Positions 15,532 through 27,813 of a stretch of 64,000 bases of DNA are shown one piece after another. The position numbers were made by a program, and so were the translations under genes. The DNA lies in assembly GCF_022761125.1 (NCBI RefSeq), contig NZ_JAKWJR010000005.1, forward strand, positions 310,001 to 374,000, read 5' to 3'. Each line of letters starts with the position of its first letter. Positions within the stretch are counted from its first letter, which is position 1. Origin of the DNA: Nocardioides sp. SR21 (GTDB taxonomy: Bacteria; Actinomycetota; Actinomycetes; Propionibacteriales; Nocardioidaceae). The notes beneath the pieces are model-generated. The model worked only from the letters and a program-made list of their open reading frames with translations. It had not been told where the DNA came from and searched no databases.

Positions 15532-16677
15532 ATGAAGCGCTCCATCTACGACGAGGACCACGAGGCGTTCCGCGCCTCCGTGAAGGAGTTCCTCGACCGG
15601 TCGGTCGTCCCGCACGTCGAGCAGCACGCCGCGGACAAGGCGATCCCACGCGAGTTCTGGCTCGAGGCGGGCAAGCAGGGCTTCCTGGGCCTCGAGATCC
15701 CCGAGGAGAACGGCGGCGCCGGCGCGGACGACTACCGCTTCAACGCGGTGGTGTTCGAGGAGCTGAACAAGGTCAACGCCGCGCTCGGCTCGTGCGTCGG
15801 CATCCACGCCGACATCACGGCGCCGTACCTCGTGGAGCTCGGCACCGAGGAGCAGAAGAAGCGCTGGCTCCCCGGCGTCGCCGCCGGCGAGATCCTGCTC
15901 GCGATCGGCATGACCGAGCCCTCCGGTGGCTCGGACCTGGCTGCGCTGAAGACCACCGCAGTGCGCGACGGCGAGCACTGGGTCGTCAACGGCTCGAAGA
16001 CGTTCATCACCAACGGCTACTCCGCCGACCTGGTGATCACCGCCGTGCGCACCTCCCCGGAGAAGAAGGCGCGAGGCATCACGCTGTTCGCGATCCCCGC
16101 GACCGCCGAGGGTTACTCCCGCGGCCGCAAGCTCGACAAGGTCGGCCAGGACGAGTCCGACACCGCCGAGCTCTTCTTCGAGAACGTCCGCCTCACCGAC
16201 GACGACATCGTCGGCGAGCTCGACGGCGGCTTCATCCACATGATGCAGAAGCTGCCGCAGGAGCGGCTCGGCTGCGCGATCTCCAACCTCGCCCACGCCC
16301 GCCAGATCCTCGAAGAGACGCTGGTGTACGCCAAGGAGCGCAAGGCGTTCGGCCAGGGCATCGGCTCGTTCCAGCACAACAAGTTCCTGCTCGCCGAGCA
16401 GTTCACGACCGTCGACGTCGCCCAGGCGTACGTCGACCAGTGCGTGGTCGCCCACGACGCCGGCGAGCTCACGCCGATCGACGCGGCCAAGGCCAAGTGG
16501 TGGACCTCGCAGGTGCAGAACGACGTCCTCGACCACTGCGTGCAGATCTACGGCGGCTATGGCTTCATGAACGAGTACCGCGTGGCCCGCGCCTGGCGCG
16601 ACGCCCGGGTCTCCAAGATCTGGGCCGGCTCGAACGAGATCATGAAGGAGCTGATCGGGCGCGACCTGGGCCTGTGA
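15532..16677 (+). CDS. acyl-CoA dehydrogenase
   Basis: 381 residues, full length for the family. FAD-binding and substrate motifs include AIGMTEPSGGSDLA (about 123-136) and HWVVNGSKTFITNGYSADLVI; the C-terminal signature is QIYGGYGFMNEYRVARAWRDARV (about 340-362) with an Arg-rich helix and IWAGSNEIMKELIGRDL. The enzyme oxidises acyl-CoA at the alpha-beta bond as the first step of beta-oxidation; the sequence resembles long/medium-chain (FadE-like) types. Start chosen at MKRSIYDEDHEAF; an earlier in-frame ATG would run into the divergent acyltransferase gene. It is 4 nt from the convergent treZ end. Confidence 0.9.
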   Translation: MKRSIYDEDHEAFRASVKEFLDRSVVPHVEQHAADKAIPREFWLEAGKQGFLGLEIPEENGGAGADDYRFNAVVFEELNKVNAALGSCVGIHADITAPYLVELGTEEQKKRWLPGVAAGEILLAIGMTEPSGGSDLAALKTTAVRDGEHWVVNGSKTFITNGYSADLVITAVRTSPEKKARGITLFAIPATAEGYSRGRKLDKVGQDESDTAELFFENVRLTDDDIVGELDGGFIHMMQKLPQERLGCAISNLAHARQILEETLVYAKERKAFGQGIGSFQHNKFLLAEQFTTVDVAQAYVDQCVVAHDAGELTPIDAAKAKWWTSQVQNDVLDHCVQIYGGYGFMNEYRVARAWRDARVSKIWAGSNEIMKELIGRDLGL

Positions 16678-16680
16678 GCC

Positions 16681-18417
16681 TCAGCCGGCGACCGCGCCGG
16701 CGTGAGCCGGGAGCACCAGGCGCCCCTGGTCGAGCCTCGCGCCGGCCGGTGAGGTGAACAGCACGTCGGTGGCGTCGGTCGGGACCGTCGCCTCGGCGTC
16801 GCCGAAGTTCACTGCGACCAGCAGGTCGCCGCGGCGCATCGTGAAGACCCGCGTCTCCTCGTCGGCGGTGCACGCCACCGACCCGAACGCCGGGTCGGTC
16901 AGCTCCTGACGCTCGCGGCGCAGCCGCGCCAGGTCCCGGTAGACGTCCAGCAGCACGGCGTGCCGGCCGCGGGTCGCCTCGGACCAGTCCAACTTCGAGC
17001 GCTCGAACGTCGCCGGGTCCTGCGGGTCGGGCACGACGGCGGGGTCCCAGCCCATCCGCTCGAACTCCGCGATCCGGCCCTCGGCCGTCGCCGTCCCGAG
17101 CTCCGGCTCGGGGTGCGAGGTGAAGAACTGGAACGGCGTCGAGGCCGCCCATTCCTCGCCCATGAACAGCATCGGCGTGAACGGGCCGCACAGCGTCAGC
17201 AGCGCCGCGCACGCGAGCTGGTCGTCGTCGAGGACCTCGGTCATCCGGTCCCCGCGCGCCCGGTTGCCGATCTGGTCGTGGTTCTGGCTGCACACCACCA
17301 GCCGCCAGGTCGGCATCGCGCGCAGGTCCACGGGGAACCCGTGCGCCCGGCCGCGGAACGACGACCAGGTGCCGTCGTGGAAGAACCCGCGCTCGCACAC
17401 CTTGGCCAGCGCGCCCAGCGGCTCGAAGTCCGCGTAGTAGCCCTCGGTCTCTCCGGTCAGCGCCACGTGGACCGCGTGGTGGAAGTCGTCGCTCCACTGG
17501 GCGTCGAGCCCGTAGCCGCCCGCCTCGCGGGGCCGCACCAGCCGCGGGTCGTTGAGGTCCGACTCCGCGATCAGCGTGAGCGGCCGGCGCAGGTGCGCCG
17601 ACAGTGCCGCCACCTCGACCGCCATCTCCTCCAGCAGGTGCTGGTGCGTGGCGTCGTTGAGCGCGTGCACGGCGTCCAGTCGCAGCCCGTCGACGTGGTA
17701 GTCCTCCAGCCACATCCGCACGTTGTCGAGGATGTAGCGCCGGACCTCCGCCGAGCCGGGGCCGTCGAGGTTGAGGAGGTCGCCCCACGTGTTCGCGCCC
17801 TGCTTGAGGTAGGGCCCGAACTCCGGCAGGTAGTTCCCCGACGGTCCGAGGTGGTTGTAGACGACGTCCTGGATCACGCCCAGGCCGGCCGCGTGGCAGC
17901 CGTCAACGAACCGCTGGTAGCCCTCGGGACCGCCGTACGGCTCGTGGACCGCGAACCAGCCGACACCGTCGTAGCCCCAGTTGTGGGTGCCGTTGACCGC
18001 GTTGACCGGCATCACCTCGACGAGGTCGACGCCGATCTCGCGCAGGTGGCCGAGCTTGCCGAGCGCGGCGTCGAACGTCCCCTCCGGGGTGAACGTGCCG
18101 ATGTGCAGCTCGTAGACGACCGCGCCGGCCAGCTGGCGGCCGGTCCACGTCACGTCATTCCAGACGTGCGCGGACGGGTCGTGGGTTCGCGAGCGCTGGT
18201 GGACGCCCGCCGGCTGACGCCGCGACCGCGGATCGGGCCGCGGCGTGTCCGAGTCGTCGATCAGGTATCCGTAGTCGACCCCTCCTTCCGAGATGTCGGG
18301 GATCGGTCCGGCCGGCGTCCACCAGTCGCCGGCGCCGCGCTCCATCTCGACGGTCTCATCGCCCACCGACAGGCGGACCCGGGTCGCGTTCGGCGCCCAC
18401 ACGTCGAAGGACGTCAC
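16681..18417 (-). CDS. treZ: malto-oligosyltrehalose trehalohydrolase
   Basis: 578-residue GH13 enzyme that releases trehalose from maltooligosyl-trehalose made by TreY. Visible order: a short N-terminal beta domain ([13 protein letters not shown]), barrel start [19 protein letters not shown], nucleophile block [11 protein letters not shown], acid/base block [13 protein letters not shown], and third-acid block [16 protein letters not shown], then [14 protein letters not shown] typical of TreZ. The start is GTG 18417, sharing GTGA with the treY stop, so the two are coupled. Longer in-frame ATG starts would lie inside treY and were rejected. Last gene of the glgX-treY-treZ operon. Confidence 0.95.
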   Translation of the reverse strand: MTSFDVWAPNATRVRLSVGDETVEMERGAGDWWTPAGPIPDISEGGVDYGYLIDDSDTPRPDPRSRRQPAGVHQRSRTHDPSAHVWNDVTWTGRQLAGAVVYELHIGTFTPEGTFDAALGKLGHLREIGVDLVEVMPVNAVNGTHNWGYDGVGWFAVHEPYGGPEGYQRFVDGCHAAGLGVIQDVVYNHLGPSGNYLPEFGPYLKQGANTWGDLLNLDGPGSAEVRRYILDNVRMWLEDYHVDGLRLDAVHALNDATHQHLLEEMAVEVAALSAHLRRPLTLIAESDLNDPRLVRPREAGGYGLDAQWSDDFHHAVHVALTGETEGYYADFEPLGALAKVCERGFFHDGTWSSFRGRAHGFPVDLRAMPTWRLVVCSQNHDQIGNRARGDRMTEVLDDDQLACAALLTLCGPFTPMLFMGEEWAASTPFQFFTSHPEPELGTATAEGRIAEFERMGWDPAVVPDPQDPATFERSKLDWSEATRGRHAVLLDVYRDLARLRRERQELTDPAFGSVACTADEETRVFTMRRGDLLVAVNFGDAEATVPTDATDVLFTSPAGARLDQGRLVLPAHAGAVAG

Positions 18418-20675
18418 GACTGCTCCTCGACCAGGAGGGCGACGGGGTGGGTCGCGAGCAGGTCGGCCAGCCGCCCGGTGGTGGAGGACCCGGTGAGTAC
18501 GTCGTGCCACCTGCCGGGCGGCAGCTCGAGCGTCGTGTCACCCCAGCCGCCGGCAGCCGCCAGCCCGACGGGCAGCCGGGTCGCCACCGCGACCGCGCCG
18601 CCGCGGTCGAACGCGAGGACGTGGCCGGCGGCGCTGCCGCTCGCGAGCACGGGTGCGTACGTCGTGAAGAGCTCGGGCCGGTCGCGGCGCAACCGCAGGG
18701 CGCTGGTGGTGACGTGCAGCTTGTCGGCCGCGTCGTCGCCGTCCTCGCCGGCGAGGATCGCGACCCGCTGGTCGAAGTCGACCGGGCGTCGGTTGTCGGG
18801 GTCGACCAGGGAGGTCTCCCACAGCTCGCTGCCCTGGTAGACGTCGGGGACGCCGGGCATCGTCAGGGCGACCAGCTTCGCGGCGAGCGAGTTCGAGCGG
18901 CCCGGCTCGTCCACGCGGGCGCACAGGTCGGCGAGCACGCGGCGCACGTCGTCGGACTCGAAGATCGCGTCGACGGCGCGGTGGACGGCCGCTTCGTACG
19001 TCGCGTCGGGCTCGGTCCACGTGGTGCGGTCGCCGGCCTCGCGCATCGCCTTCTCGGCGTACCCGTGCAGCCGGTCCGGGAGGTCGGGCAGGTGGTCGGG
19101 CGTCCAGGCGCCGAGCACGGCCTGCCACAGCAGCGCGCCGAAGCCGGGGTCGGGGACCGGCGCCAGCCGGAGCAGCTCGTCGAGCGCGGCCGCCCAGACG
19201 TCGGGCATCTCGGCGAGCGTGGTGATCCGGGCGCGGACGTCCTCGCCGCGCTTGGTGTCGTGCGTGGAGAGTGTGGTCATGGCGTACGGCCGGTCCCGCT
19301 GCCGCAGCGTCATCGCGTGGTGGAAGTCGTCGACGCCGATCGCGAACACCGCCGGGTCGCCACCGACCTCGTTCAGCGAGGTGAGTCGGGACCAGCGGTA
19401 GAACGAGCAGTCCTCGACACCCTTGGCCATCACCATGCCGCTGGTCTGCTGGAACCGACGCGCCGCCGGGGTCCAGGGGTCCGACAGGACCGGGAGCAGC
19501 TCGTCGAGGGTCGCGGCCAGGTCGGGTCGGTGCTCGCGGGCGAGCGTGAACGCCTCGTCGAGGTGCTCGCGTCCCTCGGGCAGGTAGGAGCGGTAGACCG
19601 GGAAGCAGGCGAGCAGCTCGGCGACCGCGTCCTCGGTGTGCTCGTCGCCGTCGAGCTCGCGGTTGATGCGGCGCACCTCCGAGTGCAGGATGCCGTCCGC
19701 GACCGCGCGCTTGTTGTCGTGCACCATCGCGGCCCAGTCCACGGGCGCGCCGCGGAGCGAGGTCTCGAGGGCGTCGAGCGGCTTCTCGCCCAGGGGGTCG
19801 GTGAGCACGCGGTCGACCAGCGCGAGAGCGTCGTACCCCGTGGTCCCGGCGGTCGCCCAGGACGCGGGCAGCGTCTCGCCGGTCTCGAGGATCTTCTCGA
19901 CGAGCACGTAGCTGTCGCCGGTGAGGTCGGCGAGGTCGTCGAGGTAGCGGCCCGGGAAGCGCAGCCCGTCGGGGTGGTCGACGCGCAGCCCGTCGACGAG
20001 CCCCTCCTCGAACCAGCGGCGGATCTCCGCATGGGTCTCGGCGAAGACCTCGGGGTCCTCGACGCGGACGGCGGCCAGCGTGTTCACCGCGAAGAAGCGG
20101 CGGTAGTTGAGGCCGTCGTCGGCAACGTGCCAGTTCACGAGCTCGTAGTGCTGCTCCTCGAGCGTCGTGGTGCCGGGCGCCATCGGGAAGCGGTGGTGGT
20201 GGTAGCGGACCTCGCCGTCCCCGGAGTCCGACAGGGCCACCTGGATGGCGTCCTCGTCGTCGTCGCCGACCACCGGGATCCGGATCTTCCCGTCGCCCTC
20301 CTCCCAGTCGATGTCGAACGCCGTCGCGTGCTCGGACTCGCGTCCCAGCCGCAGCAGGTCCCACCACCACGGGTCCTCGGACGGCGTGGCGACGCCGACG
20401 TGGTTCGGCACGATGTCGACGAGCACGCCCATCCCGAGCCGGCGCGCCTCGGCGGACAGCGCGGCCAGGCCCTCGGCACCGCCGCGCTGCGGGTCGACGT
20501 GGTCGAAGGCGACCACGTCGTACCCGTGCTGGCTGCCCGGCTCCGACGCGAGCAGCGGGGACAGGTAGACCCAGTCGACGCCGAGGTCGTGCAGGTACGA
20601 CAGCCGGCGCGCGGCCTCGAAGAGGTCGAACTCGGGTGTGATCTGCAGGCGGTACGTCGACACCGGGATGCGCAT
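18414..20675 (-). CDS. treY: malto-oligosyltrehalose synthase
   Basis: 753 residues, usual family size. It isomerises the reducing-end bond of maltodextrin to trehalose. It opens [25 protein letters not shown], with [20 protein letters not shown] characteristic of TreY, then [17 protein letters not shown] (nucleophile), [13 protein letters not shown] (acid/base) and [19 protein letters not shown]. Start is ATG 20675, 2 nt after the glgX stop. The end overlaps treZ by 4 nt. The upstream reading frame stays open into glgX but the conserved N-terminus fixes the start. Confidence 0.95.
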   Translation of the reverse strand: MRIPVSTYRLQITPEFDLFEAARRLSYLHDLGVDWVYLSPLLASEPGSQHGYDVVAFDHVDPQRGGAEGLAALSAEARRLGMGVLVDIVPNHVGVATPSEDPWWWDLLRLGRESEHATAFDIDWEEGDGKIRIPVVGDDDEDAIQVALSDSGDGEVRYHHHRFPMAPGTTTLEEQHYELVNWHVADDGLNYRRFFAVNTLAAVRVEDPEVFAETHAEIRRWFEEGLVDGLRVDHPDGLRFPGRYLDDLADLTGDSYVLVEKILETGETLPASWATAGTTGYDALALVDRVLTDPLGEKPLDALETSLRGAPVDWAAMVHDNKRAVADGILHSEVRRINRELDGDEHTEDAVAELLACFPVYRSYLPEGREHLDEAFTLAREHRPDLAATLDELLPVLSDPWTPAARRFQQTSGMVMAKGVEDCSFYRWSRLTSLNEVGGDPAVFAIGVDDFHHAMTLRQRDRPYAMTTLSTHDTKRGEDVRARITTLAEMPDVWAAALDELLRLAPVPDPGFGALLWQAVLGAWTPDHLPDLPDRLHGYAEKAMREAGDRTTWTEPDATYEAAVHRAVDAIFESDDVRRVLADLCARVDEPGRSNSLAAKLVALTMPGVPDVYQGSELWETSLVDPDNRRPVDFDQRVAILAGEDGDDAADKLHVTTSALRLRRDRPELFTTYAPVLASGSAAGHVLAFDRGGAVAVATRLPVGLAAAGGWGDTTLELPPGRWHDVLTGSSTTGRLADLLATHPVALLVEEQS

Positions 20676-20677
20676 CG

Positions 20678-22876
<2,199 letters not shown>

Positions 22877-22987
22877 CTGCAGTCCTCCACTTGGATCGAT
22901 CAAAACACACAGGTACCCGTTGGGGGACGGCCCGAACCATGGACGGCGCCGGGAACACGACCCGACCGGCGTAGGTTGGCGATCGTC

Positions 22988-24430
22988 GTGGCAGTCAACG
23001 AGGTGAGCAGGGCGAGCGTCGGCCTGCGCAGCGAGCGCGGCCCGGTGCTGCTCGCGGTCATGCTCAGCATGAGCCTGGTGGCGATCGACTCGACGATCCT
23101 CGCGACCGCCGTGCCGGCGGTCGTGAGCGACCTCGGCGGCTTCTCGCAGTTCCCCTGGCTGTTCTCGGTCTACCTGCTGACCCAGGCCGTCACCGTGCCG
23201 ATCTACGCCAAGCTCGCCGACCTCTACGGCCGCAAGCCGGTGATGCTCGTCGGCATCGGGCTCTTCGTCCTCGGCTCGCTGCTGTGCGGGATCGCGTGGG
23301 GGATGACGTCGCTGATCGTGTTCCGGGCCCTGCAGGGCATCGGGGCGGGCGCCGTGCAGCCGATCGGCCAGACCATCATCGGCGACATCTACACCGTCGA
23401 GGAGCGGGCGAAGGTGCAGGGCTACCTCGCCAGCATCTGGGCGATCTCGGCGGTTCTGGGACCGACGCTCGGCGGGCTCTTCTCCGACTACCTGTCGTGG
23501 CGCTGGGTGTTCCTGGTGAACCTGCCGGTCGGCATCGCTGCCGCCGTGATGTTCTGGCGCGGCTTCCACGAGAACGTCGAGCGCCGCCAGCACCGCATCG
23601 ACTACGCGGGCGCCGTGCTGCTCACCGTCGGCGGGCTGCTGCTCCTGCTCGCGCTGCTCGAGGGCGGGGTGCGCTGGTCCTGGACGTCGGCCACGAGCAT
23701 CACGCTGTTCGCGGCGGCCGTCGTCCTGCTGACCGGGTTCGCGTTCGTCGAGCGGCGTGCAGCCGAGCCGGTGCTGCCGTCCTGGGTGTTCCGGCACCGC
23801 GTGGTCGTCGCGGCGATGACCACCACGCTGATCGTGGGCGTGCTGATGATGGGCATGACGACGTACGTCCCGCTGTACGGCCAGAGCGTGCTCGGCCATG
23901 GCGCGGTCGCGTCCGGCCTCGCGCTCGCGGCGATAGCGCTGGGCTGGCCGCTGTCGGCGTCGAACTCGGGCCGCCTCTACCTCACCGTCGGGTTCCGTAC
24001 GACGATGCTGATCGGCGGCGCGGTGTCGACGGCCGGTGCGTCGCTGCTGCTGCTCGTCGGTCCTGGCAGCTCGATCTTCGTGCTGGCCGCGCCCTGCTTC
24101 GTGATGGGCCTGGGCTTCGGGCTGGTCGCGAGCCCGGCGATCATCGCCGCGCAGTCCGCGGTGTCGTGGCAGCAGCGCGGGGTCGCGACGGGGTCGACGA
24201 TGTTCTCGCGCTCGATCGGCAGCGCGGTCGGTGTGGCCGCCTTCGGCGCGATCGTGAACGGCGTGGTCGCATCGCACGTCGGAGGCGGCATACCCGATCT
24301 CGAGCACCTGACGCCGACGGTCCTGGAGCCCGCGATCCACGCGGTGTTCGTGGCGTCCGCGGTCGTCGCGGTCGCGCTGCTCGTCGTCGGGTTCCTGATG
24401 CCGCGCCGGATCGAGGAGCCGGAGGCGTGA
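22988..24430 (+). CDS. MFS drug exporter of the DHA2 (EmrB/QacA) family
   Basis: 480 residues with about 14 hydrophobic segments. It starts MAVNEVSRASVGLRSERGPVLL; motif C-like region SLVAIDSTILATAVPAVVSDL is diagnostic of DHA2, as is the loop KLADLYGRKPVM and WRWVFLVNLPVGIAAAVMF. Substrates are usually hydrophobic drugs or metabolites, expelled by proton exchange. The true start lies at a GTG; the frame is open more than 2 kb upstream through glgX on the other strand and those starts were rejected. Divergent from glgX. A TAGGTT -10-like box lies 11 nt upstream. Confidence 0.9.
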   Translation: MAVNEVSRASVGLRSERGPVLLAVMLSMSLVAIDSTILATAVPAVVSDLGGFSQFPWLFSVYLLTQAVTVPIYAKLADLYGRKPVMLVGIGLFVLGSLLCGIAWGMTSLIVFRALQGIGAGAVQPIGQTIIGDIYTVEERAKVQGYLASIWAISAVLGPTLGGLFSDYLSWRWVFLVNLPVGIAAAVMFWRGFHENVERRQHRIDYAGAVLLTVGGLLLLLALLEGGVRWSWTSATSITLFAAAVVLLTGFAFVERRAAEPVLPSWVFRHRVVVAAMTTTLIVGVLMMGMTTYVPLYGQSVLGHGAVASGLALAAIALGWPLSASNSGRLYLTVGFRTTMLIGGAVSTAGASLLLLVGPGSSIFVLAAPCFVMGLGFGLVASPAIIAAQSAVSWQQRGVATGSTMFSRSIGSAVGVAAFGAIVNGVVASHVGGGIPDLEHLTPTVLEPAIHAVFVASAVVAVALLVVGFLMPRRIEEPEA

Positions 24431-24482
24431 GGCAATCCAAACCTTGGTTGCGGCACCCCTCCGAGCGGCGTTGGATGCGGGC

Positions 24483-25214
24483 ATGACCGCAGAGCTGGAC
24501 GTCCCGGTCGGCCCCCACGACAGCGAGCCGCACCAGGGCGGGTTGAACAACCGCCTGAACTGGCTGCGCGCCGCCGTGCTCGGCGCGAACGACGGCATCG
24601 TGTCGACCGCCGGCATCGTGATCGGCGCCGCCGGTGCCACCAGTGACCGCACCGCGATCGTGATCGCCGGTGTCGCGGGCCTCGCCGCCGGCGCCATGAG
24701 CATGGGTGCGGGGGAGTACGTCTCGGTCAGCACCCAGAAGGACTCCGAGCTCGCGCTGCTCGCCAAGGAGCGCCGCGAGCTGCGCGACGAGCCGGACGAG
24801 GAGCTCGCCGAGCTGGCGGGGATCTACGTCGAGAAGGGGCTCAGCGAGGAGCTCGCCCTCGAGGTCGCCGAGGCGCTGACCGCGAAGGACGCGCTCGCCG
24901 CGCACGCCGAGGCCGAGCTCGGCATCGACCCCGACGACATCGCCAGCCCCTGGCACGCGGCCTGGGCCTCGATGCTGTCGTTCACGATCGGCGCCCTGCT
25001 CCCGCTGCTCACGATGACGCTCGGCGACTCGGGCTACCGACTCTGGCTGACGGTCCTGGCGGTCGTCGTAGCGCTCGGGTTCACCGGGTTCGTCAGCGCC
25101 CGCCTCGGCTACGCCCGTCCGGGCCCGGCCGTTGCGCGCAACATCGTCGGCGGGCTGTTCGCCATGGCGGTCACCTACGGCATCGGATCCCTGCTGGGGA
25201 CCCAGATCGGGTGA
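24483..25214 (+). CDS. VIT1/CCC1 family transporter
   Basis: 243 residues. The family signature is clear: NRLNWLRAAVLGANDGIVSTAGIVIGAAGA near residue 20, then a second helix AGLAAGAMSMGAGEYVSVSTQKDSE. The cytoplasmic helical domain (about 85-155, ELALLAKERRELRDEPDEELAELA..) is rich in Glu and contains the metal-binding type region, followed by three C-terminal helices. In plants and fungi these move iron or manganese into vacuoles; bacterial members are presumed Fe/Mn exporters. Start at ATG 24483; an earlier in-frame ATG at 24444 is less likely. Confidence 0.88.
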   Translation: MTAELDVPVGPHDSEPHQGGLNNRLNWLRAAVLGANDGIVSTAGIVIGAAGATSDRTAIVIAGVAGLAAGAMSMGAGEYVSVSTQKDSELALLAKERRELRDEPDEELAELAGIYVEKGLSEELALEVAEALTAKDALAAHAEAELGIDPDDIASPWHAAWASMLSFTIGALLPLLTMTLGDSGYRLWLTVLAVVVALGFTGFVSARLGYARPGPAVARNIVGGLFAMAVTYGIGSLLGTQIG

Positions 25215-25227
25215 GAGCGCGGCCCTG

Positions 25228-25896
25228 ATGCGCCTCTTCGTCGCCCTGGTCCCGCCTCCCGAGGCCGTCGAGCACCTCGACGCGTTCCTCGACGTACGCC
25301 GGTCGGCGGGGCAGTTCCGCTGGGCGACGGCCGAGCAGTTCCACGTGACCCTGGCGTTCCTGGCCGACGTGGAGCAGCGCCGGCTCGACGACCTGGGTGA
25401 GCGCCTGGAGCGAGCGGCAGCGAAGCGGACCGCGTTCGAGACCGCGATCGCCGGGGGTGGTGCGTTTCCGAACGCCGCCCGCGCGCGGGTGATCTGGGCG
25501 GGTCTCGACCTCGACGAGGGCGCTGGGTCTCGAGACGCCTCGCGCGCTCCGTCGCTTCGCTCCGACACGAGCCGACGCTCCTCAACCTCCGCCGCTGATC
25601 GCGGTCCTCGCGAGCTCGGCCCGCGGCGGCTCGAGCTCGATCGGCTCGCCACCGGCTGCCGGGCCGCGGCCAACCGCGCCGGCGTACCCGTCGACGGTCA
25701 GCGGTTCCGCCCGCACGTCACCGTCGCGCGGCTCGGGCACCCCGCCGAGGTGTCGAGCTGGGTCCGGCTGCTGGACGGGTACGCGGGTCCGCGCTGGACC
25801 GCGGACCGGGTCACGCTCGTGGATTCCCACCTGGGGGAGGGGCCGCGCGGACGGCCGCGCTACGACCCGGTCGAGGAGTTCCCGCTGTCGGGCTGA
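25228..25896 (+). CDS. thpR: RNA 2',3'-cyclic phosphodiesterase with an in-frame repeat insertion
   Basis: 222 residues, versus about 185-190 usual. The two HxTx motifs of the 2H phosphoesterase fold are intact: FHVTLAF (H39-T41) and FRPHVTVARL (H163-T165). Between them residues about 99-128 (SRDASRAPSL.., basic, Ser-rich) are encoded by a copy of a GGTCTCGAG..CAACCTCC repeat element inserted in frame, splitting the otherwise normal VIWAGLDLD..PRRLELDRLATGCRAAANRAGV region. The enzyme opens cyclic phosphates at RNA ends. Activity after the insertion is not certain. The 3' end overlaps the alarmone synthetase gene by 37 nt. Confidence 0.85.
   Translation: MRLFVALVPPPEAVEHLDAFLDVRRSAGQFRWATAEQFHVTLAFLADVEQRRLDDLGERLERAAAKRTAFETAIAGGGAFPNAARARVIWAGLDLDEGAGSRDASRAPSLRSDTSRRSSTSAADRGPRELGPRRLELDRLATGCRAAANRAGVPVDGQRFRPHVTVARLGHPAEVSSWVRLLDGYAGPRWTADRVTLVDSHLGEGPRGRPRYDPVEEFPLSG
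25525..25600 (+). repeat. repeat-like element inserted in frame in thpR
   Basis: The stretch contains GGGTCTCGAGACGCCTCGCG, CGTCGCTTCGCTCCGACACG and CTCCTCAACCTCCG, a composition unlike the flanking codons but like the interspersed hairpin repeats of this genome group and of the elements near 48.9 and 52.7 kb. Its length is a multiple of three in effect, keeping thpR open. The assignment is by pattern, not by alignment. Confidence 0.55.
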
Positions 25897-26621
25897 GCCC
25901 CGATCCGCCGCAGCGCGGCCAGCAGCGCCGCGTCCGGCGACTCGGTGGGCATCCCGTCGACGACGTCGGCCGGGAGCGGGTCGAGGCCGCGCACCTCCTC
26001 GTGCAGCCGCTCCATGTCGGAGTCGAGCGCGTACGCCGTCTCGGCCGCGTCGCGGAGACCCGCGAGGAGCTCGGCCGGGACCTCCCGCCGGTACTTGTAG
26101 TAGATCTTGTGCTCGAGGCTCGCCCAGAAGTCCATCGCGACCGTGCGGAACTGCACCTCGACCCCGACCGGCCTGGTGCCCTCGGACAGGAAGACCGGCA
26201 CCTCGACGAGCGCGTGGAGGCTGCGGTAGCCGTTCGGCTTCGGCTCGATGATGTAGTCGCGCACCTCGACGATGCGGATGTCGGGCTGGTGGGCGAGCAC
26301 GTCGAAGACCCGGTAGACGTCCGAGGTGAAGCTGCACACGACGCGGACGCCCGCGACGTCGACCACCCGTTGCCGGATCTCGTCGAACGACGGGTGGTCG
26401 TCGAGGTCGAGTCCCTTGCGCTGGATCTTCTCGAGGAGGCTCTCCGGCGACTTCAGCCGCGACGTGACGCTCTCGATCGGGTTGTAGTCGTGCAGGTGCA
26501 GGAACTCGTCACGCAGGATGTTCAGCTTGGTGACCACCTCGTCCATGCCGAAGCGGTGCTCGAGCATGAAACGGCGGAAGTCCTCCTCGCTCGAGGCGCC
26601 GCTCTGCGGATGGGTGGTCAC
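25860..26621 (-). CDS. small alarmone synthetase (RelA/SpoT synthetase domain only)
   Basis: 253 residues, matching RelP/RelQ-type small synthetases, with no HD hydrolase, TGS or ACT domain. The synthetase motifs are ESVTSRLKSPESLLEKI (50-66), DVAGVRVVC (88-96), YIIEPKPNGYRSLHALV (123-139) and VEVQFRTVAMDFWASLEHKIYYKYRRE (154-180). It would make (p)ppGpp from ATP and GTP/GDP under stress. A C-terminal extension of about 50 residues is less conserved. Start is GTG 26621, 6 nt after a TAGGGT box. Divergent from pntAA. Confidence 0.9.
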   Translation of the reverse strand: MTTHPQSGASSEEDFRRFMLEHRFGMDEVVTKLNILRDEFLHLHDYNPIESVTSRLKSPESLLEKIQRKGLDLDDHPSFDEIRQRVVDVAGVRVVCSFTSDVYRVFDVLAHQPDIRIVEVRDYIIEPKPNGYRSLHALVEVPVFLSEGTRPVGVEVQFRTVAMDFWASLEHKIYYKYRREVPAELLAGLRDAAETAYALDSDMERLHEEVRGLDPLPADVVDGMPTESPDAALLAALRRIGAQPDSGNSSTGS

Positions 26622-26627
26622 TTCGCC

Positions 26628-26633
26628 ACCCTA
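26628..26633 (-). promoter_or_regulatory. -10 box (leaderless type) of alarmone synthetase gene
   Basis: On the minus strand TAGGGT ends 6 nt before the GTG start at 26621. Confidence 0.5.
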
Positions 26634-26663
26634 CGAAGTCCCAGAAGTTGGCCCGGACTCGGC

Positions 26664-26669
26664 TAGGTT
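26664..26669 (+). promoter_or_regulatory. -10 box (leaderless type) of pntAA
   Basis: TAGGTT ends 7 nt before the GTG start at 26677. Together with the opposing box at 26628-26633 it forms a compact divergent promoter. Confidence 0.5.
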
Positions 26670-26676
26670 GCGACGG

Positions 26677-27813
26677 GTGAAGATCGCGGTAGCCAGGGAG
26701 ACCAGGGACGGCGAGGCCCGGGTGGCGATGGTGCCCGAGCTGGTCGGCAAGCTGACCGGGCTGGGTTACGACGTCCTGGTCGAGCCCGGCGCGGGTGCGC
26801 ACGCGCTGATCGCCGACGCCGACTACGAGTCCGCCGGCGCGACCGTCGACGCGGACGCCGTCGAGAAGGCCGACGTGCTGGTCTCGGTGCAGCCGCCGGG
26901 GACCGACGTCGTCCGCCGGCTGCGCAGCGGCGCCGCGACCGTCTCCTTCCTGCCGACCGGGCAGGAGCCCGAGATCGTCACCGCGCTCCGCGACGCCGGC
27001 GTGACGTCGTTCGCGATGGAGCTCGTCCCGCGCATCTCCCGCGCCCAGTCGATGGACGCGCTGTCCTCGCAGGCGCTGGTGTCCGGCTACCGCTGCGCGA
27101 TCGTCGCGGCCGGGATGCTGCGCCGCTTCTTCCCCCTGAACATGACCGCGGCGGGCACGGTTCCGCCGGCCGAGGTCGTGGTGCTCGGCGCCGGTGTCGC
27201 GGGACTGCAGGCGATCGCGACGGCGAAGCGGCTCGGCGCGGTCGTGAAGGCGTACGACGTGCGCGCCGCCGCGGCCGAGGAGATCCGCTCGATGGGCGCG
27301 CAGGCGATCGACCTCGAGCTCGACACCCTCGAGGGCGCGGGTGGCTACGCCCGCGAGATGACCGAGGAGCGGGCCGCGCTGCAGATGGAGCGGCTGACGC
27401 CGTACGTCGCGAACGCGGACGCGCTGATCACCACGGCGGCGGTCCCCGGCCGCCGGGCGCCGGTGCTGGTCACCAGCGCGATGGTCGAGCAGATGCGGCC
27501 CGGCTCGGTGGTGGTCGACCTGGCCGCGGAGAGCGGCGGCAACGTCGAGGGCGCGGTCGCCGGCGAGGTGGTGCGGATCGGCAACGCGCAGGTCTGGGGC
27601 GGGCGGAACGTGCCGTCGCAGATGCCCGGCCCCGCCTCGAAGCTGTACGCGCAGAACATCGTCAACATCGTCACGCTGATGACCAGCTCCACGGACGAGG
27701 GAGGCGCGTTCCTGCCGGACTTCGACGACGAGATCGTCGCGGGCTCGTGCGTGACCCACGACGGCGTCATCCGGCACGAGCCCACGCGAGCGGCCCTGGA
27801 AGGTGGCAACTGA
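26677..27813 (+). CDS. pntAA: NAD(P) transhydrogenase subunit alpha, part 1
   Basis: 378 residues, NAD(H)-binding domain I of the proton-pumping transhydrogenase. It opens MKIAVARETRDGEARVAMVPELVGKL, the AlaDH/PNT N-terminal pattern; the Rossmann motif VVVLGAGVAGLQAIATAKRLGAVVKAYDVR (about 167-196) binds NAD; QMPGPASKLYAQNIVN is near the end. The enzyme couples hydride transfer between NAD and NADP to the proton gradient. GTG 26677 is chosen because the conserved N-terminus begins there. The stop shares an A with the pntAB ATG (TGATG). Confidence 0.95.
   Translation: MKIAVARETRDGEARVAMVPELVGKLTGLGYDVLVEPGAGAHALIADADYESAGATVDADAVEKADVLVSVQPPGTDVVRRLRSGAATVSFLPTGQEPEIVTALRDAGVTSFAMELVPRISRAQSMDALSSQALVSGYRCAIVAAGMLRRFFPLNMTAAGTVPPAEVVVLGAGVAGLQAIATAKRLGAVVKAYDVRAAAAEEIRSMGAQAIDLELDTLEGAGGYAREMTEERAALQMERLTPYVANADALITTAAVPGRRAPVLVTSAMVEQMRPGSVVVDLAAESGGNVEGAVAGEVVRIGNAQVWGGRNVPSQMPGPASKLYAQNIVNIVTLMTSSTDEGGAFLPDFDDEIVAGSCVTHDGVIRHEPTRAALEGGN

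Noticed and set aside
24432..24482. Possible iron-regulator box before the VIT1-type gene (CCAA-ACC-TTGG)
   Set aside because: The dyad is short and imperfect, and does not match known DtxR/IdeR or Fur consensus well enough to claim.
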